Positions 1 to 11,165 of a stretch of DNA of 64,000 nucleotides are shown piece after piece; position 1 is the first letter of the stretch, and every line of letters starts with the position of its first letter. Below the pieces are notes generated by a model. The model saw only the letters and a list, made by a program, of their open reading frames with translations, ran no database searches and had not been told where the DNA came from. The position numbers were made by a program, and so were the translations under genes. The stretch covers positions 124,001 to 188,000 of the forward strand of contig BROG01000809.1 of NCBI GenBank assembly GCA_030159075.1, written 5' to 3'. This stretch comes from Atrina japonica. Lineage: Eukaryota > Mollusca > Bivalvia > Pterioida > Pinnidae.

Positions 1-34
1 TATTTGTTCTTTATGTTTTCACATATTTTCACAG

Positions 35-789
35 GGAAACGATGGCTAAGAAGAAAGAAATCCCCTATTTGTCCAGTTTGTAAAAATGGGGTTGAGGGCA
101 AGTTTGATGAGCACTTGTTAGCCTGCGCCAAGACTCGTGTGACCTGTGATATTTGCGGTACTTCCTTTAAGAAGAATTCATATACGCTGAGACACAAGCG
201 TCTTCAACAAGGCGATGTACCCAAGACAAAGGCACCGTCAAATTCAGAAAAGGGTGAATCAGATTATACCGAAAAGGTACAAGCAGTCACAGAAAATGTT
301 GAGGAACCAGGAGCACATAACACAGACCCTTATGATGCAGATGACCCAGACGACAGCTGTGACTCTGACTGGGATAAGGACCCCAGTGATGATTTACCTT
401 TTAATTTAGATGAGCCATGTGGGACTGGTCGAACAGAACAATGCGACGAGTTAAGCGAGGCAGACAGTCTACTCGAAGGTCGAGTATTTAGGAAAGCTTG
501 TCTGCCTAAACCTGTCAGTGCCCCCAAAAGAAAAAGTGGTGATGGGGATCACATACGGAATGTTCCCATTAAAAAGAGATCCAGAGTAACAAAGAGTGAA
601 ACGTGTTTATGTAGGCGAGTTGTTTCTCAGGATGTTGGTGTACAGGTTGGTGAGACGATGTTGGTCAAAGTGGATGTTTCTACACAAAGTGATATATTTA
701 GAATGTCGTCGTGTACAACCAAGGTTTTCACGGTCGATGGGGAGAAGGTTACTGAGTCCAAAACAAAGGAAACTATTGTGTTTGAGTAG
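35..789 (+). CDS. Last exon of a zinc-finger-like host gene (partial)
   Basis: An open frame runs from the window edge to a TAG at 787-789. A polypyrimidine tract and CAG end at 34, so the exon probably begins at 35, with earlier exons outside the window. The N-terminal part of the exon has two CxxC pairs with following Cys/His residues (PICPVCKNG, TCDICGTSF), resembling paired C2H2-like fingers. An acidic Asp/Ser-rich stretch follows (about residues 110-135 of the open frame), then a basic KRKSGDGDHIRNVPIKKRSR segment that could be a nuclear localisation signal. The upstream ATG at 16 would be intronic. I do not recognise the family. A nuclear DNA- or RNA-binding role is inferred only from fingers plus the basic segment. 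A possible AATAAA lies at 998-1003. Confidence 0.6.
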
Positions 790-1329
790 ACTTTCATATT
801 TCATATGAATTATATCTCTGTTCTGAAACTGACAAACACTTGCACTGTAAAACACTATTTTACATGAACATTTTATTTCATATTTATTTAGCATTAATTT
901 GAAATTTTGTTTGTTATGTGGTTGGAAACATGCGGGACGCATGGCATCGGAGGCATGGGTAATGTCGCGATTTATATACATTTGTGCACAAATACATAAT
1001 AAAACCTCGTTTTATATTATTTCCTTTGTTTGTAGACATATCTTGTTGTACATATTGTTTCGTAAATAGTTTTGTCACATTTTCAATACCTTAAACCGTT
1101 CCTGTAAATAGGTTATGATAGTTAATAATTAGTTTGTTTCCGAAAAAGTTGCCCTACATATATTAATCATCGAAGATATCCGATTTTTTCACATAGTGCA
1201 CGCACCGTATGCACGTGTACGGCGTCTTGTCACCCCTTCCCCCCCCCCCCAAAAAAAAAAAATTGGACCGCCCTCATGATCAGTCTGTCAATTCAGTGTG
1301 TAACAATTCTCTCTGGGGTTTCAAAACTG
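790..1329. other. 3' flank of zinc-finger gene
   Basis: Probable 3' UTR and flank. It contains a copy of a dispersed repeat (964-1117) that includes an AATAAA at 998-1003, and a C10/A-rich homopolymer pair near 1240-1262. No gene seen; the minus-strand frame at 607-981 is an antisense shadow. Confidence 0.4.
964..1117 (+). repeat. Dispersed 150 bp repeat, copy 1
   Basis: About 150 bp nearly identical to 32570-32724 in the same orientation. Shared blocks include TTTGTGCACAAATACATAAT and ACCTTAAA(C/T)CGTTCCTGTA, with differences scattered through. It lies just downstream of the zinc-finger exon and includes its possible poly(A) signal. Confidence 0.8.
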
Positions 1330-1642
1330 AACAATTCTGAAAAACATAGCCAACTGGGTCATGGAGAAACAATGATTTTGTGTCAGGAAGCTAGATCTGG
1401 CGTCCAAATTAATCTATCAACGAAATACAATTTATTGCTAACAATACAGAGGTCTAGAAGATTCTAGAACGAAACCTTTCACGATTTTGCTTTTTCAGAC
1501 ATTGAATTACGACCTCTTTATCATTAAACATTATTTAGTTGATTAATTAATTCGAAAGCCCGATAAGGTATTTTCTAGCTTCCAGACACAAAATCATCGT
1601 ATACTTTCCCCATGATCCAGCTGGGTATGCTTCCCAGAATTC
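1330..1642. repeat. Foldback/MITE-like inverted repeat
   Basis: The left arm at about 1330-1397 and right arm at about 1573-1642 are imperfect inverted copies of each other. Both contain GATTTTGTGTC next to GGAAGCTAG on the left, mirrored on the right. Arms are about 65 bp around a spacer of about 175 bp. No coding content. It could be a small non-autonomous DNA transposon; no target duplication was established. Confidence 0.55.
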
Positions 1643-1979
1643 TTTTTTAGGTGGGGGACGCACGATGTGTTCATTTTGTGTACAGAATTGGATATTATTA
1701 TTAATAATTAAATCTTAATATCTTTAGCTGATAACAACACAAGGGAAACTCGTATCCATTTTAATCTAATGCAAATTTGGTTTAAAAATAAATTTTCAGA
1801 TTAATACATGATGAGAATTTTGGTGTTTCACGCCAGTTTTTAAGTTTTATAGTGGCTGGTAGTTGTTAGTTTAGTTTAGACATAAATGAGTCATTCTCCA
1901 GCGATGTAAAGCCAATGACAATGTGTTACACCAATGACAAGAAGTAACAGTGAGGACATTTAATTGCCATTTCAATAAT

Positions 1980-2500
1980 TACCCACTTATTGCCCCGAAA
2001 ACCCGTTAGTCAACGATTTTTGATTGGCGAGGCAAAAAAATAAGAAAAGTAGGGTTGAAAAGTCGAAAAAAGTAGGTTGCTAATTTTTGCGACTTTTTGC
2101 TTGGCGAATCAAAAAGGCGGAAACTCGCTTTATAAGCAACCTTTCGTGGTTAAAAGTCACTAATTAGCGATTTTCGCATGCTGATGCTTCACCAAGTAGT
2201 GAATATTTTAAAAGTCTATAACTAGCATGTTATTGCTTGGCTAGGCGAAAAGTCTGAAACTCACTAATTAGCGATTTTTGCACTGAAAACACACTAATTA
2301 CCGACTATTGGCCCAAAAACTCGCTTATAGGCGACTTTCGCTTGGCGAGACAAAAAGTTGAGAAAAGTTTTTAAAAGAAGGCTGCTAATTAGGGTGCAAT
2401 TTTCAGACTTTTGTTTGATGAGTATTCAAAAAGGGAAAGCAAAAAGTCGCTAATTATTTTGTTTTCAACTTTTAGCCCCATCAAGCCAAAAGTCGCTTTG
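1980..2500. repeat. Imperfect palindrome-rich repeat block
   Basis: The words AAAAGTCGC, CTAATTAGCGA and GCTTGGCGA recur many times in both orientations at irregular spacing, so each AAAGTCGCTAATTAGCGACTTT-like unit is nearly self-complementary. No open frame. It looks like a decayed satellite or nested foldback. Confidence 0.5.
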
Positions 2501-2639
2501 AAATATAACAATCCTGTGACAATAACTGTGATAGTAATATAGACGTACAGCATGAACTTTAATTCTTAATAACGATAATGATAATTACCTTGTTCATTGC
2601 TCTTTTGGACGATTACTAACCCTGATCTTGTATAGCTTT

Positions 2640-3240
2640 AGTGTGTCTTGCTCAGTTGCCCTAATGACCCTAGTTTGCCTGTCCGGTACAAACACCGCTA
2701 GGGTTAAATGCCCCATCACATATTAATGCATGTTACTCGTGTCTGCCTCCCATGTAAGCCTAAGCATACTGCTAAAGTTCTCCTCATCACGTGCACCATC
2801 TTTGTAGGATTTATATAGGCCTACATATTTCCCGCGTCTGCTTGCCTTCGTATGCACTTTGGCCGAGTTAGTTCAATGTAAATGTACATGCACATTATAG
2901 GCACCATATACACTGCTGGTGTTTGCCTATCAATGTACGCATACCGCACGTGTTCAACCCCACCCTACTTTTTACTCGCCAGTACTTGCTACTAAGATAC
3001 ATATCTCCGGTCTCCCATGTTTGCTTACTTGTCGTGCTTACCTCCGTAGTATTTAGCATGCATACTGCCCGGCTTTAATTCGTGTACGTTTCTATGCCTA
3101 CTCGCGACTGAATACCTGTATATGCATACTGCTAGTGAGTGCCTCTCTGGTCAGGCACGGTGCTCGTGTGTAGCCTATATTTATATCATACGTTTATATC
3201 ACTAAGTATGCATACCGCTCATGTGAACTACTCTAGATTC
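2640..3240. repeat. Degenerate repeat with GTATGCATACTGC-like words
   Basis: ATGCATACTGC or ACGCATACCGC-like words recur near 2762, 2938, 3058, 3123 and 3207 in otherwise dissimilar sequence. It could be an old satellite or part of the 5' UTR of the LINE downstream. No gene seen. Confidence 0.35.
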
Positions 3241-3889
3241 ATATCACATGGAGCGCTTCTGTGTACACCACAAACAATTTCCCAAATTTGCTAACCATAC
3301 CCCTCTTCATCCCTGTCACACGACTTCGATCTTCATATAGGTACCAGATCCCTCGCGTTTATCAATTTATGTGTATGTAGATAATGCAGGCCCTTGGAGC
3401 TTGCAAACAACTCATCCACTTGTACTCACGACCATGTATATACTTTCACTTTTTTCTTTACTTTCTTCACTTTATACATACATACTTATACATTCCTTTT
3501 AGTTTTCACTTTTTTGTTGTTATTGCGCCACATACTTGTAATTTTCATAGACAACAATCCTAGAGCAAACCTATGGGTATTTCTCTCGACTTGTACAGAT
3601 CACGTATCGGCACATTCTATGATAAGTCTACTTATCCTCAATTTTACTTAGGTTTCCAATCCTTTCTACATTTTTTTATATACTTGTGTTGGGAATGGAA
3701 AATCTACCATCTTTTCATGGTAATGATAACTACCTGGAGTATATGCTGGTTTATTTTTATTCCATTTGTAGTTATGGATTTACCTATGTATACTTTTCCC
3801 TTGTCCACACTTTCTAGCATATCCTGTCTTTTTTATACTACGTCATATGTATGATGCATGTCACCAAAACAACCGTGTTTCAACAGACA
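3241..3889. other. T-rich stretch before the LINE
   Basis: Pyrimidine-rich sequence. The two overlapping open frames (3394-3651, 3573-3854) are Thr/Phe-rich low-complexity translations without a recognisable domain. Most likely 5' UTR of the LINE or unrelated sequence. Confidence 0.35.
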
Positions 3890-3942
3890 ATCATGTCCCG
3901 CTAGTTTTGTGTTTGATCATTATCCAGTTGTTGCTATTGATG

Positions 3943-3973
3943 TCAGGTGACATTTGAAACTAACCCCGGTCCC
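3943..3973 (+). other. Damaged 2A-like motif of the LINE
   Basis: Translation gives SGDI, then one extra T at 3955, then ETNPGP in the next frame. D-x-E-x-NPGP is the 2A ribosome-skipping signature, reported at the N-terminus of some APE-type non-LTR elements. The one-base insertion breaks it here. Coding resumes after it and shifts again near 4035. Confidence 0.7.
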
Positions 3974-4034
3974 GTAGAAGATTCTACTAATCACTCTTTT
4001 GACTTAGCATCGAACCTCTCTATTGTTCATTTAA

Positions 4035-4787
4035 ATGTCCAAAAGTATAAGGACCAAGATTGATGTAATTGAAACAGAATTTTTTAGCAACGACATACTC
4101 ACCTTCTCTGAGACTTGGCTCAGCCCGCTGACTTCCGACAATGATATTTCTATTGAATCCTTTAAAACACCTTTTCGTAATGATAGACAAGGTCGTATCG
4201 GGGGCGGTGTTGCAGTGTATGTTAAGAATTATATAAACGCCACTAGACGAACTGACCTCGAAATACTCGATGTAGAGTGCATCTGGCTCGAAATAAAACT
4301 TTCTTCATGTCGATTTCTATTAGGAACGTTCTATAGACCACCCAATTCTGATACAATCTTATGGGATAAAATACATTTCTCCGTAGAGCTAGCTCTTTCT
4401 CTAAATTACGACTACGTATTCGTTACAGGGGATCTGAATGAGAATTGTCTCAGTTCTGCTGCCAAAAATATTCCCTACTTAGAAAATACCTACAACCTTC
4501 ACCAAGTCATCAAACATGCAACCCATTTCTTTGACCACTCTTCAATACTAATTGACATTTTTCTCACTTCTGACGTAAATGTTATAAAAAATGCTGTTGT
4601 AAATGACCCTTGTTTCGAGAATCTAAACAGATACCATTGTCCTATAACAATTCATCTTGATACTAAAAAACCTGTTTGTTCCTGTTTTAAACGAAGAATA
4701 TGGATGTATGATAAAGGTGACTATGATTCCTTAAGGAATAATTTAGCACTCGTTGATTTAATAACCTATATGACGAAAATGACATAG
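4035..4787 (+). pseudogene. LINE AP-endonuclease domain
   Basis: Endonuclease/exonuclease/phosphatase fold of the LINE ORF2; it would nick target DNA to prime reverse transcription. Visible motifs: LTFSETWL (the catalytic E region), GGGVAVYVK, GTFYRPPNS, VTGDLNEN (the D-x-N motif) and DIFLTS towards the end. The listed ATG is not the true start: coding sequence continues upstream in another frame to the 2A-like motif. The frame ends prematurely at 4787, and the following linker is coded in the frame of the next open frame from about 4770. So the domain is flanked by frameshifts on both sides. Confidence 0.85.
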
Positions 4788-6180
4788 ACAGTTCTGTTAA
4801 ACGTTTCACAGACGTCCTTATTGACAAAGCGTCAGAATGTATTCCCAATAAAATTGTCACTATTAGAAATGATCCGCCATGGATGAACAATAAAATAAGA
4901 AAACTAATCCGAAAACGTTCACGAATACACACAAGAGCTAAAAGACTAGATACTAGCGAGGCGTGGCTGTCATTTAGACAAATTCGTAACCAATGTGTTT
5001 CTCTCGTTGGCGCATGTAGGAAGCAGTACACTGATGAAATTGTTGACAAAATAAATTCAAATTCTGTAAGCTCCCCACGTTCGTGGTGGAAATGTATTAA
5101 ATCCTTTTCTGGTTTTGCAGTCAAGAGCTCAGACATCCCTACTCTGGTAGAAAATGATGTACTTTATGATGACGACTTGAGCAAAGCAAAACTTTTTAAC
5201 AGATATTTCGTTTCCCAGTCGACTTTAGACGACTCTGACGTTCATGTACCTCTAATTCAACAAAATAACAATATTCGTATACTAGACAACGTGCGTGTTA
5301 CTGTCACTGATGTTCGAGATGCATTATCAATGATAAATATTAATAAGTCGGTAGGCCCAGATCTTATTCACCCGCGAATTCTAAAGGAATCAAGTACCGT
5401 TATATGTGTCCCTCTGTGTGACTTATTCAACCTTTGTCTTGAAAAAGCTTCTTTTCCTCAAACCTGGAAATATGCTAATGTTACTCCAATTTACAAGAAA
5501 GGCAATGCCTCAGAAGTCTCGAATTATAGACCGATTTCTCTACTTAGTATTTTAAGCAAAGTCTTCGAACGCTGTATACTTAAGTACGTACACAACCACT
5601 TAATTTCTAATAAAATAATTACTCCATTCCAGTCTGGTTTTACACAAGGCGATTCAACTGTCAACCAATTAGTTAGTATCGTAAATGATATCTTCAAAGG
5701 CTTAGACGACGGTAAAGAAATTCGTGTCGTGTTCCTGGACATAAGCAAAGCCTTTGATAAAGTATGGCACCGTGGTCTTATTGCTAAACTCAATGGTATT
5801 GGTATTAAGGGCAACTTCAATTTATTCATAACCGACTACTTAACAAATAGAAAACAACGAGTAGTTCTCAAAGGGACTTCTTCCCCTCTATTACCAGTGA
5901 CCTTCGGTGTTCCTCAAGGATCAATCCTTGGCCCCATACTATTTTTGATATTTATTAATGATATTGTCACTGATATATCATGCCCAATCAGACTCTTCGC
6001 GGACGATACTACTATACATATCTTAGTTGGAAATCCGGCCGATGCTGCTCGTATTCTCGAAAATAATATAGATAAGATTACTAATTGGGCTGAGAAATGG
6101 CTTGTTACATTTAATCCTAAAAAAACCGAATCACTTATTATATCTCGTAAAATGAATAAACCAGCACATCCTAATAAATA
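4770..6180 (+). pseudogene. LINE reverse transcriptase, N-terminal and palm part
   Basis: The RNA-dependent DNA polymerase of the LINE. The open frame from 4883 shows NYRPISLLSILSKVFER (fingers), DISKAFDKVWH (motif A), GVPQGSILGPILFLIF (motif B) and LFADDTTI with the catalytic FADD at about residue 372. Coding-like sequence in the same frame extends upstream of the ATG to about 4770. After MNKPAHPNKY the frame runs without a stop into unrelated Penelope RT sequence, giving a chimeric 595-residue open frame that is an artefact of insertion. The true thumb and C-terminus resume at 6901. Confidence 0.9.
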
Positions 6181-6895
6181 TTTGACATTTAGATATATCG
6201 ACGACGTTTTGTCAATTAATAATGACAATTTTCATACATATGTCAATGCGATATATCCCAGCGAACTAGAAATTAAAGATACAACAGAATCAAGTACACA
6301 CGCTTCATACTTAGACATTTTACTTAATATAAACACAGACGGGAAATTAGCAACTAAGCTATACGATAAACGCGACGATTTCGGCTTTCCCATCGTAAAT
6401 TTTCCACATTTAAGTAGTAATATCCCTCAGTCACCTGCATATGGAGTTTATATTTCACAAATGATCCGATATGCCAGGGCGTGCACAACATATGAAGATT
6501 TCATATACAGAGGTAAACTACTCACTGACAAATTATTGACACAGGGATATCGAAAACCGCGTTTAATGTCAACGTTCCGCAAATTTTATGGTCGGTATAA
6601 TAATCTTGTTTGCGACTACTCTGTTTCACTAAGTGAAATGTTGAGTTGCCTTTTCGTTGGCGGTTGTTGAGACGTCTGTACCAATTGTGACGAGGATACA
6701 CTCCTCACGTGTTTCATTGGACTTGACTGTGGACTCACGGCGGGTGTGACCGGTCGACAGGGGATGCTTACTCCTCCATGGCACCTGATCCCACCTCTTG
6801 GTTTCCAGAGGTCCGTGTTTGTCCATTTTTACCGGATTTGTATCTATGTCCTGGACATCCTATTGATTTATACTTTGGTATCTGAGATTTTTATA
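6181..6895 (+). mobile_element. Penelope-like element, 3' fragment (copy 1)
   Basis: The sequence encodes the end of a Penelope RT: TFRYIDDVLSINNDN (palm motif C, YIDD), KDTTESSTHASYLDIL, then a thumb ending CLFVGGC and a stop at 6668-6670. About 225 bp of 3' UTR follow, ending with TTTGGTATCTGAGATTT. It is over 95% alike, by eye, to copies at 33310-33940 (minus) and 45036-45755 (plus). It is 5'-truncated and inserted in the LINE RT. No GIY-YIG nuclease is encoded after the RT. The minus-strand 65-residue frame at 6629-6826 is a shadow. Confidence 0.88.
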
Positions 6896-7848
6896 TCCTT
6901 ATGTCTAATACTCCAGTTGTTGAAGTTGAACATCATAAACATTTAGGTGTAACTCTTAGTAATGATGGTCTTTGGAACCAGCATATTTGTGATATTATTA
7001 AGAAAGCCAGCAATCGACTGAATATCCTGCGTAAGCTCAAATTTACTCTAGATCGCTCCTCTCTAGAAAAACTTTATTTTTCATTCATTCGTCCTGTACT
7101 TGAATTTGCTGATGTTGTCTGGTGTAATATTCCTCAAAAACTTGTTCACGACCTTGAGGCAATGAATTTAGAAGCAGCTAGGATTGTAACAGGTGCCACA
7201 AAATTAGTTAGTATAGAAAGGCTTTATATAGAGACAGGGTGGGATACACTTGAAAATCGTCGGAAACTACACAGACTTTTACTTTTCCGGAAAATGTTAC
7301 TCAACGATGCACCTGATTACTTAGTATCACTTATTCCGCTACCTATTCCAAACGAAAGACCAACACGGTATAACAATATCAGAAGTATAAGATGTAGATC
7401 AAACCACTATTTTAATTCCTTCTTACCCCTAGTCATAAGAGAATGGAATGAATTATCTTCATCTGTTAGAAACTATCCTTTAAATGCGTTTAAAGAACAC
7501 TTTAAAAAACATAATAAACCACCTTCCCACTTTTATGCAGGAACACGACAAGGACAGATACTACATGCTAGGATAAGACTTAACTGTAGTTCCCTAAACG
7601 AACATCTTTTTAGTAAAAACATTGTTGACTCCCCGCTTTGTCTCTGTGGCGAGGTGGAGTCAGCGGAACATTTCCTTCTTAAATGTAGAAATCATACCAT
7701 CTGCAGACAACGCACCATTGCAACATTGCCCCATCAAGTAAATGTTAAATTACTTTTGCACGGCAACCCCTCTCTTTCTCGAGAAGATAACTTGCACATT
7801 TTCTCGACGGTTCAAAAATTCTTACTAGAAAGTAAACATTTCTCTTAA
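6896..7848 (+). pseudogene. LINE reverse transcriptase, thumb and C-terminal domain
   Basis: This continues the LINE protein after the Penelope insertion: HKHLGVTLSNDGLWNQHI and RPVLEFADVVWCN are the usual post-palm segments of jockey/CR1-type RTs, followed by a conserved C-terminal region. Near the end, CLCGEVESAEHFLLKC resembles the Cys/His motif found at the C-terminus of many such elements. Stop at 7846-7848. The reading frame is intact over 315 residues, so damage to this half is low. Confidence 0.88.
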
Positions 7849-8628
7849 TAATCTCCTTCTATAGCGTCCTAAATCACTATTGGTAAGACAACTAAGTAAG
7901 TAAATGATAACAAGACATAACTACTAAATAAAGGAAAATAGTACATATATGTAAATTGCTGAGTCACTTCTTATTCCTTTTGTTGTGCCGATACTGTGAT
8001 CACTATCGTTAACTTGCAATGCACTTAGGTTTACGGTACGAGGAAAGCTTCTGATATTACATGTATGTATATGATTCATATATTCAAATATAGGCGTTTT
8101 TTTATGTGCTGTTCAATTGTACTTATGATGTCTACTTTTCAGGGAGAAGAATTAATATAAGCTTTAAGCTTGTTTTCTTATCCCTGCATAGATTTGTAAA
8201 TGTATTCTTGCCTATGTGTTTTCTGTAATAAATACAGTTTAAACCAAATATAACAATGGAAAAAATAAGATTATATACGTTTGTAATTATACACTTAATT
8301 GAAATTACTTTTAGATAAAATGTTTGAATGTCACAAAATATAATTTTCAGTCTAAAATGTAAATTTAGCAGGGTGATACATTTCTACACTGCAAACTTTT
8401 AAATCATAAATAATTTTAGTCTGCAATAATAAAAAATCGTGGCGATAATTGAAATTATTAACTTTGTATTTTAGAAATTATATTTGTTTAATTGATCAAG
8501 ATTTAACTTATGATAAGGGAATTAATTGCTACTGTTCACTTCTTGACTGGCACTTAGTGCAGGTTGTGGGAAAGTTTATTTGAATGAAGTTTGTGTTTGT
8601 CTGATTTTAACCTAATTTGTATACGATG
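7849..8628. other. LINE 3' UTR and AT-rich flank
   Basis: AT-rich sequence with no open frame of interest. The first part is probably LINE 3' UTR (AATAAA near 8228). The LINE 3' end could not be fixed. Confidence 0.4.
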
Positions 8629-9515
8629 CTGTCCGGTGGAGTTGCGCACTTAAGCATTTATCGGTCGATTTACATACGGTTAAAACCACAATCACAATAA
8701 CAAGAGAGAATTTTTGACTGTTCGGTATTAGGCATCAGATGTTTGCCGTAGATCGGCCATCTTGTTCAGCGGAAGTTTTCTCTACTGTTCAGTGTTTCTT
8801 TTCTTTTGATTTACGATCAAAGTAACCGTACAATTTTTTTTTCAACAAAATATGATACATGATATATTAGTTACTAATATCAGCGATATATAAAGCTAAA
8901 CATTAATTCACAGTAATTTCATTGATTCCATTGAAAATGCTTGACAACAAAAAATACTCTGTGATTTCCCCATCTATGGTATTTAAGTAATACACGTAAA
9001 ATATATATTTTTTTTCTTAAAAAAATCAAACAAACACAGATTCATCTATATAAAAGGTTTATAACAAAATTCACAAATGAGATCCATATTGAATTAAAAA
9101 AAACTATCTGAGATATTGTAATTTTTATATTTATAAAATATTTTAATTTTTATATTTATACAAGAAATAAATTTTAAATAATTCTTTATAACAAATTGTA
9201 AGAAATAGACACTTAGTAAAAAAAAAACCTTTGAACACTGGTCACGCGCAGTCTGGTTAACAACTGGAAATTTTTGTCGCGCACTGTCTCCGCCATCAAT
9301 TTTTTCAAATGTTGGCAAGTATGAAAAATCACAACCTTTACTGGGGAAATGCTTTTAAGTACATACTAGTTTTCTTTTCTTCGAATGAATTTTCTGAAAA
9401 TCACAGGATATTTTTCTGGTGCAAAAAAGAAGACATCTTCCGAGAAAGCGAAGTTTCGTCATCTAAACTTGAGCTGCGCAATTCCACCGGACGCATAACT
9501 CCACCGGACCCGACT
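8629..9515. repeat. Possible MITE bounded by CCGGTGGAGTT inverted words
   Basis: GTCCGGTGGAGTTGCGCAC at 8631-8649 recurs inverted at about 9475-9492 (17 of 19 positions), with a second partial inverted copy at 9493-9509. Sequence between is AT-rich. It also holds AGCGATATATAAAGCTAA near 8881, which recurs at 33241. No transposase is visible. The arms are short, so this is tentative. Confidence 0.35.
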
Positions 9516-10540
9516 TTGTCTCCTGAACCTTAATCTAACAATTAATACTTTGGTATCTGTAATTTTCATATTGGTATCTGTAATTTTTAAATATTGTGCA
9601 TAAACTGTGTATTGTATTTACAGTTCAGAATTGTAAATAGAAATATTGTGCATTATGTCGTGGTTTTCACTGCCATGCGAAGAATGAAAGTGTCGATAAA
9701 TTGCCCCCCTCCGTTAAAATCATAACAGATATTTTGAAAACCCCCTTTAAGTCGAAACATGCCAATAAACATGTTTAGAAAAAAATTCATAGAAGGTAAT
9801 AAATTGCGATAAATTGGCCCCCCTGTAAAAATAATATTTTCAGGGGGGGGGGTAATATATTGCAAGGGGGTCATGAAAGATATCATGATATCACACAATA
9901 AAGTGACCCCGGGGTCATTCTATCGAAATAAGATTGGGTCATTTTATCGCGGGGGTAAAAATATCGTATGACATCCGGCGAACCTCCCTTTCTAAAAAAA
10001 ATTCTAGATCCATTACTGCATTAGAAGGAACATATATATGTTTAATAATTATCTGCTAATTATGCTATATACATTTATACCGTCATATGTAATTTTGTCA
10101 TAGTGGCTAACAAAAAAGACATCCAGTATCAAAACTTTGATTTTTGCCCTAACCCCCTAAAATGATTGCTGCCTTATTCTCATATGAGCACATGACCCTA
10201 TAAACCAGGAATACATTTCTTGTATTAAATATTAATAATATTAATATCTAATAATTAATATATTAATATTAATATTATTAATATTTTATTTTCCCCTCCT
10301 GCTTTAGCACATTCTTCATTTTTCTGGTACATATTTTCCATATGTATTTTGAAATCATAATCTGTTTGAGGAAAAAAAAACAGCTGAAACAGTCAATTTT
10401 TGACTCTAAAAAATTCAAGATTTCATTTTCAAATGATAAGAAAGAAAACAAATTTCAGGGGTTGGGCATGACCTTTTTTAATATCACTAAATATGCCTTT
10501 CCATTAGGAGCAAAACTATACATTGTATATGGTTAAGAGA
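9516..10540. other. Intergenic, with C/G runs and an AT palindrome
   Basis: Contains C- and G-runs near 9700-9950 and an AT-only near-palindrome of TTAATATTAAT words at 10224-10286. No gene supported. Confidence 0.4.
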
Positions 10541-11165
10541 TGGGATATGAATTGTATTTATTAGTCACAAACAAAAATATTGATTTGTGGTGGTTGGGGA
10601 AGTATGGGTTTAATCCAAGGACTCCATAAACACTACAGAATGTGTCTCTCCCTAAGGATCAAGAATATATATGATTATTGGTTGGGGATGTGAATTGTTT
10701 TCAAGTTATTAGTAAAAATATACTAACTGTATATATTTCAGGGTGTGAGGAAAGACCTGCATATATACCAGTGAATCTGTCTCGTCAGCATAATTAAAAT
10801 TATACAGTGTATATTGTTTATGGATAAGGATGAGAATAGGTTTTATGTTAAAGGTAAAATACATATTTCAGGGGGGTGGGGCAAAACCCCAATATACACA
10901 ATTGAATTTTTCTTCCTGTAATAAACAAGAACATATATGGATTAGGAGTGGGGATGAAATAGGTTTTCAAGTACTACATCAAAATATAAATTTTAAGTGG
11001 GTGGGGCAAGATCCCAAGGACCTCTATATACACAACTGAATTTATCTTTCCATGTATAGTTTGTTCAGGGGTGGGAATGAGAATGGTTTTCAAGTCATTC
11101 ATAAAAATATAAATCTATGGGGATGGGGGCAAGACCTCAAGGAACCCCATATACACTTTCCATGA
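10541..11165 (+). repeat. Degenerate tandem repeat, about 130 bp unit
   Basis: Four or more units, each with GGGTGGGG(C)AAGACC..AAGGA(C)C, then CTTTCC(T)GTATA, then GGGATGA(G)AATAGGTTTTCAAGT and an AAAAATATA run. Units start near 10590, 10740, 10868, 10996 and 11115. One related unit lies at 29918-30000. Confidence 0.6.

Larger units (their letters stand above)
3890..7848 (+). mobile_element. Broken CR1/L2-type LINE split by a Penelope fragment
   Basis: A non-LTR retrotransposon in the order 2A-like motif, AP-type endonuclease, reverse transcriptase, C-terminal domain. A Penelope-like 3' fragment (about 6181-6895) interrupts the RT between the FADD palm motif and the thumb. Frameshifts are visible near 3955, 4035, 4768 and at the insertion. 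The coding parts remain readable on both sides of the insertion, so this was one element. Clade assignment to CR1/L2/Rex1-like is an inference from the APE-RT layout plus the 2A-like N-terminus. Confidence 0.85.

Noticed and set aside
607..981. 124-residue minus frame near the window start
   Set aside because: It overlaps the end of the zinc-finger exon antisense and continues into AT-rich 3' flank with no coding character.
6629..6826. 65-residue frame (MDKHGPLETKRWDQVPW...) found at all three Penelope 3' ends
   Set aside because: It is antisense to the Penelope 3' end in every copy; conservation simply follows DNA identity among recent copies.
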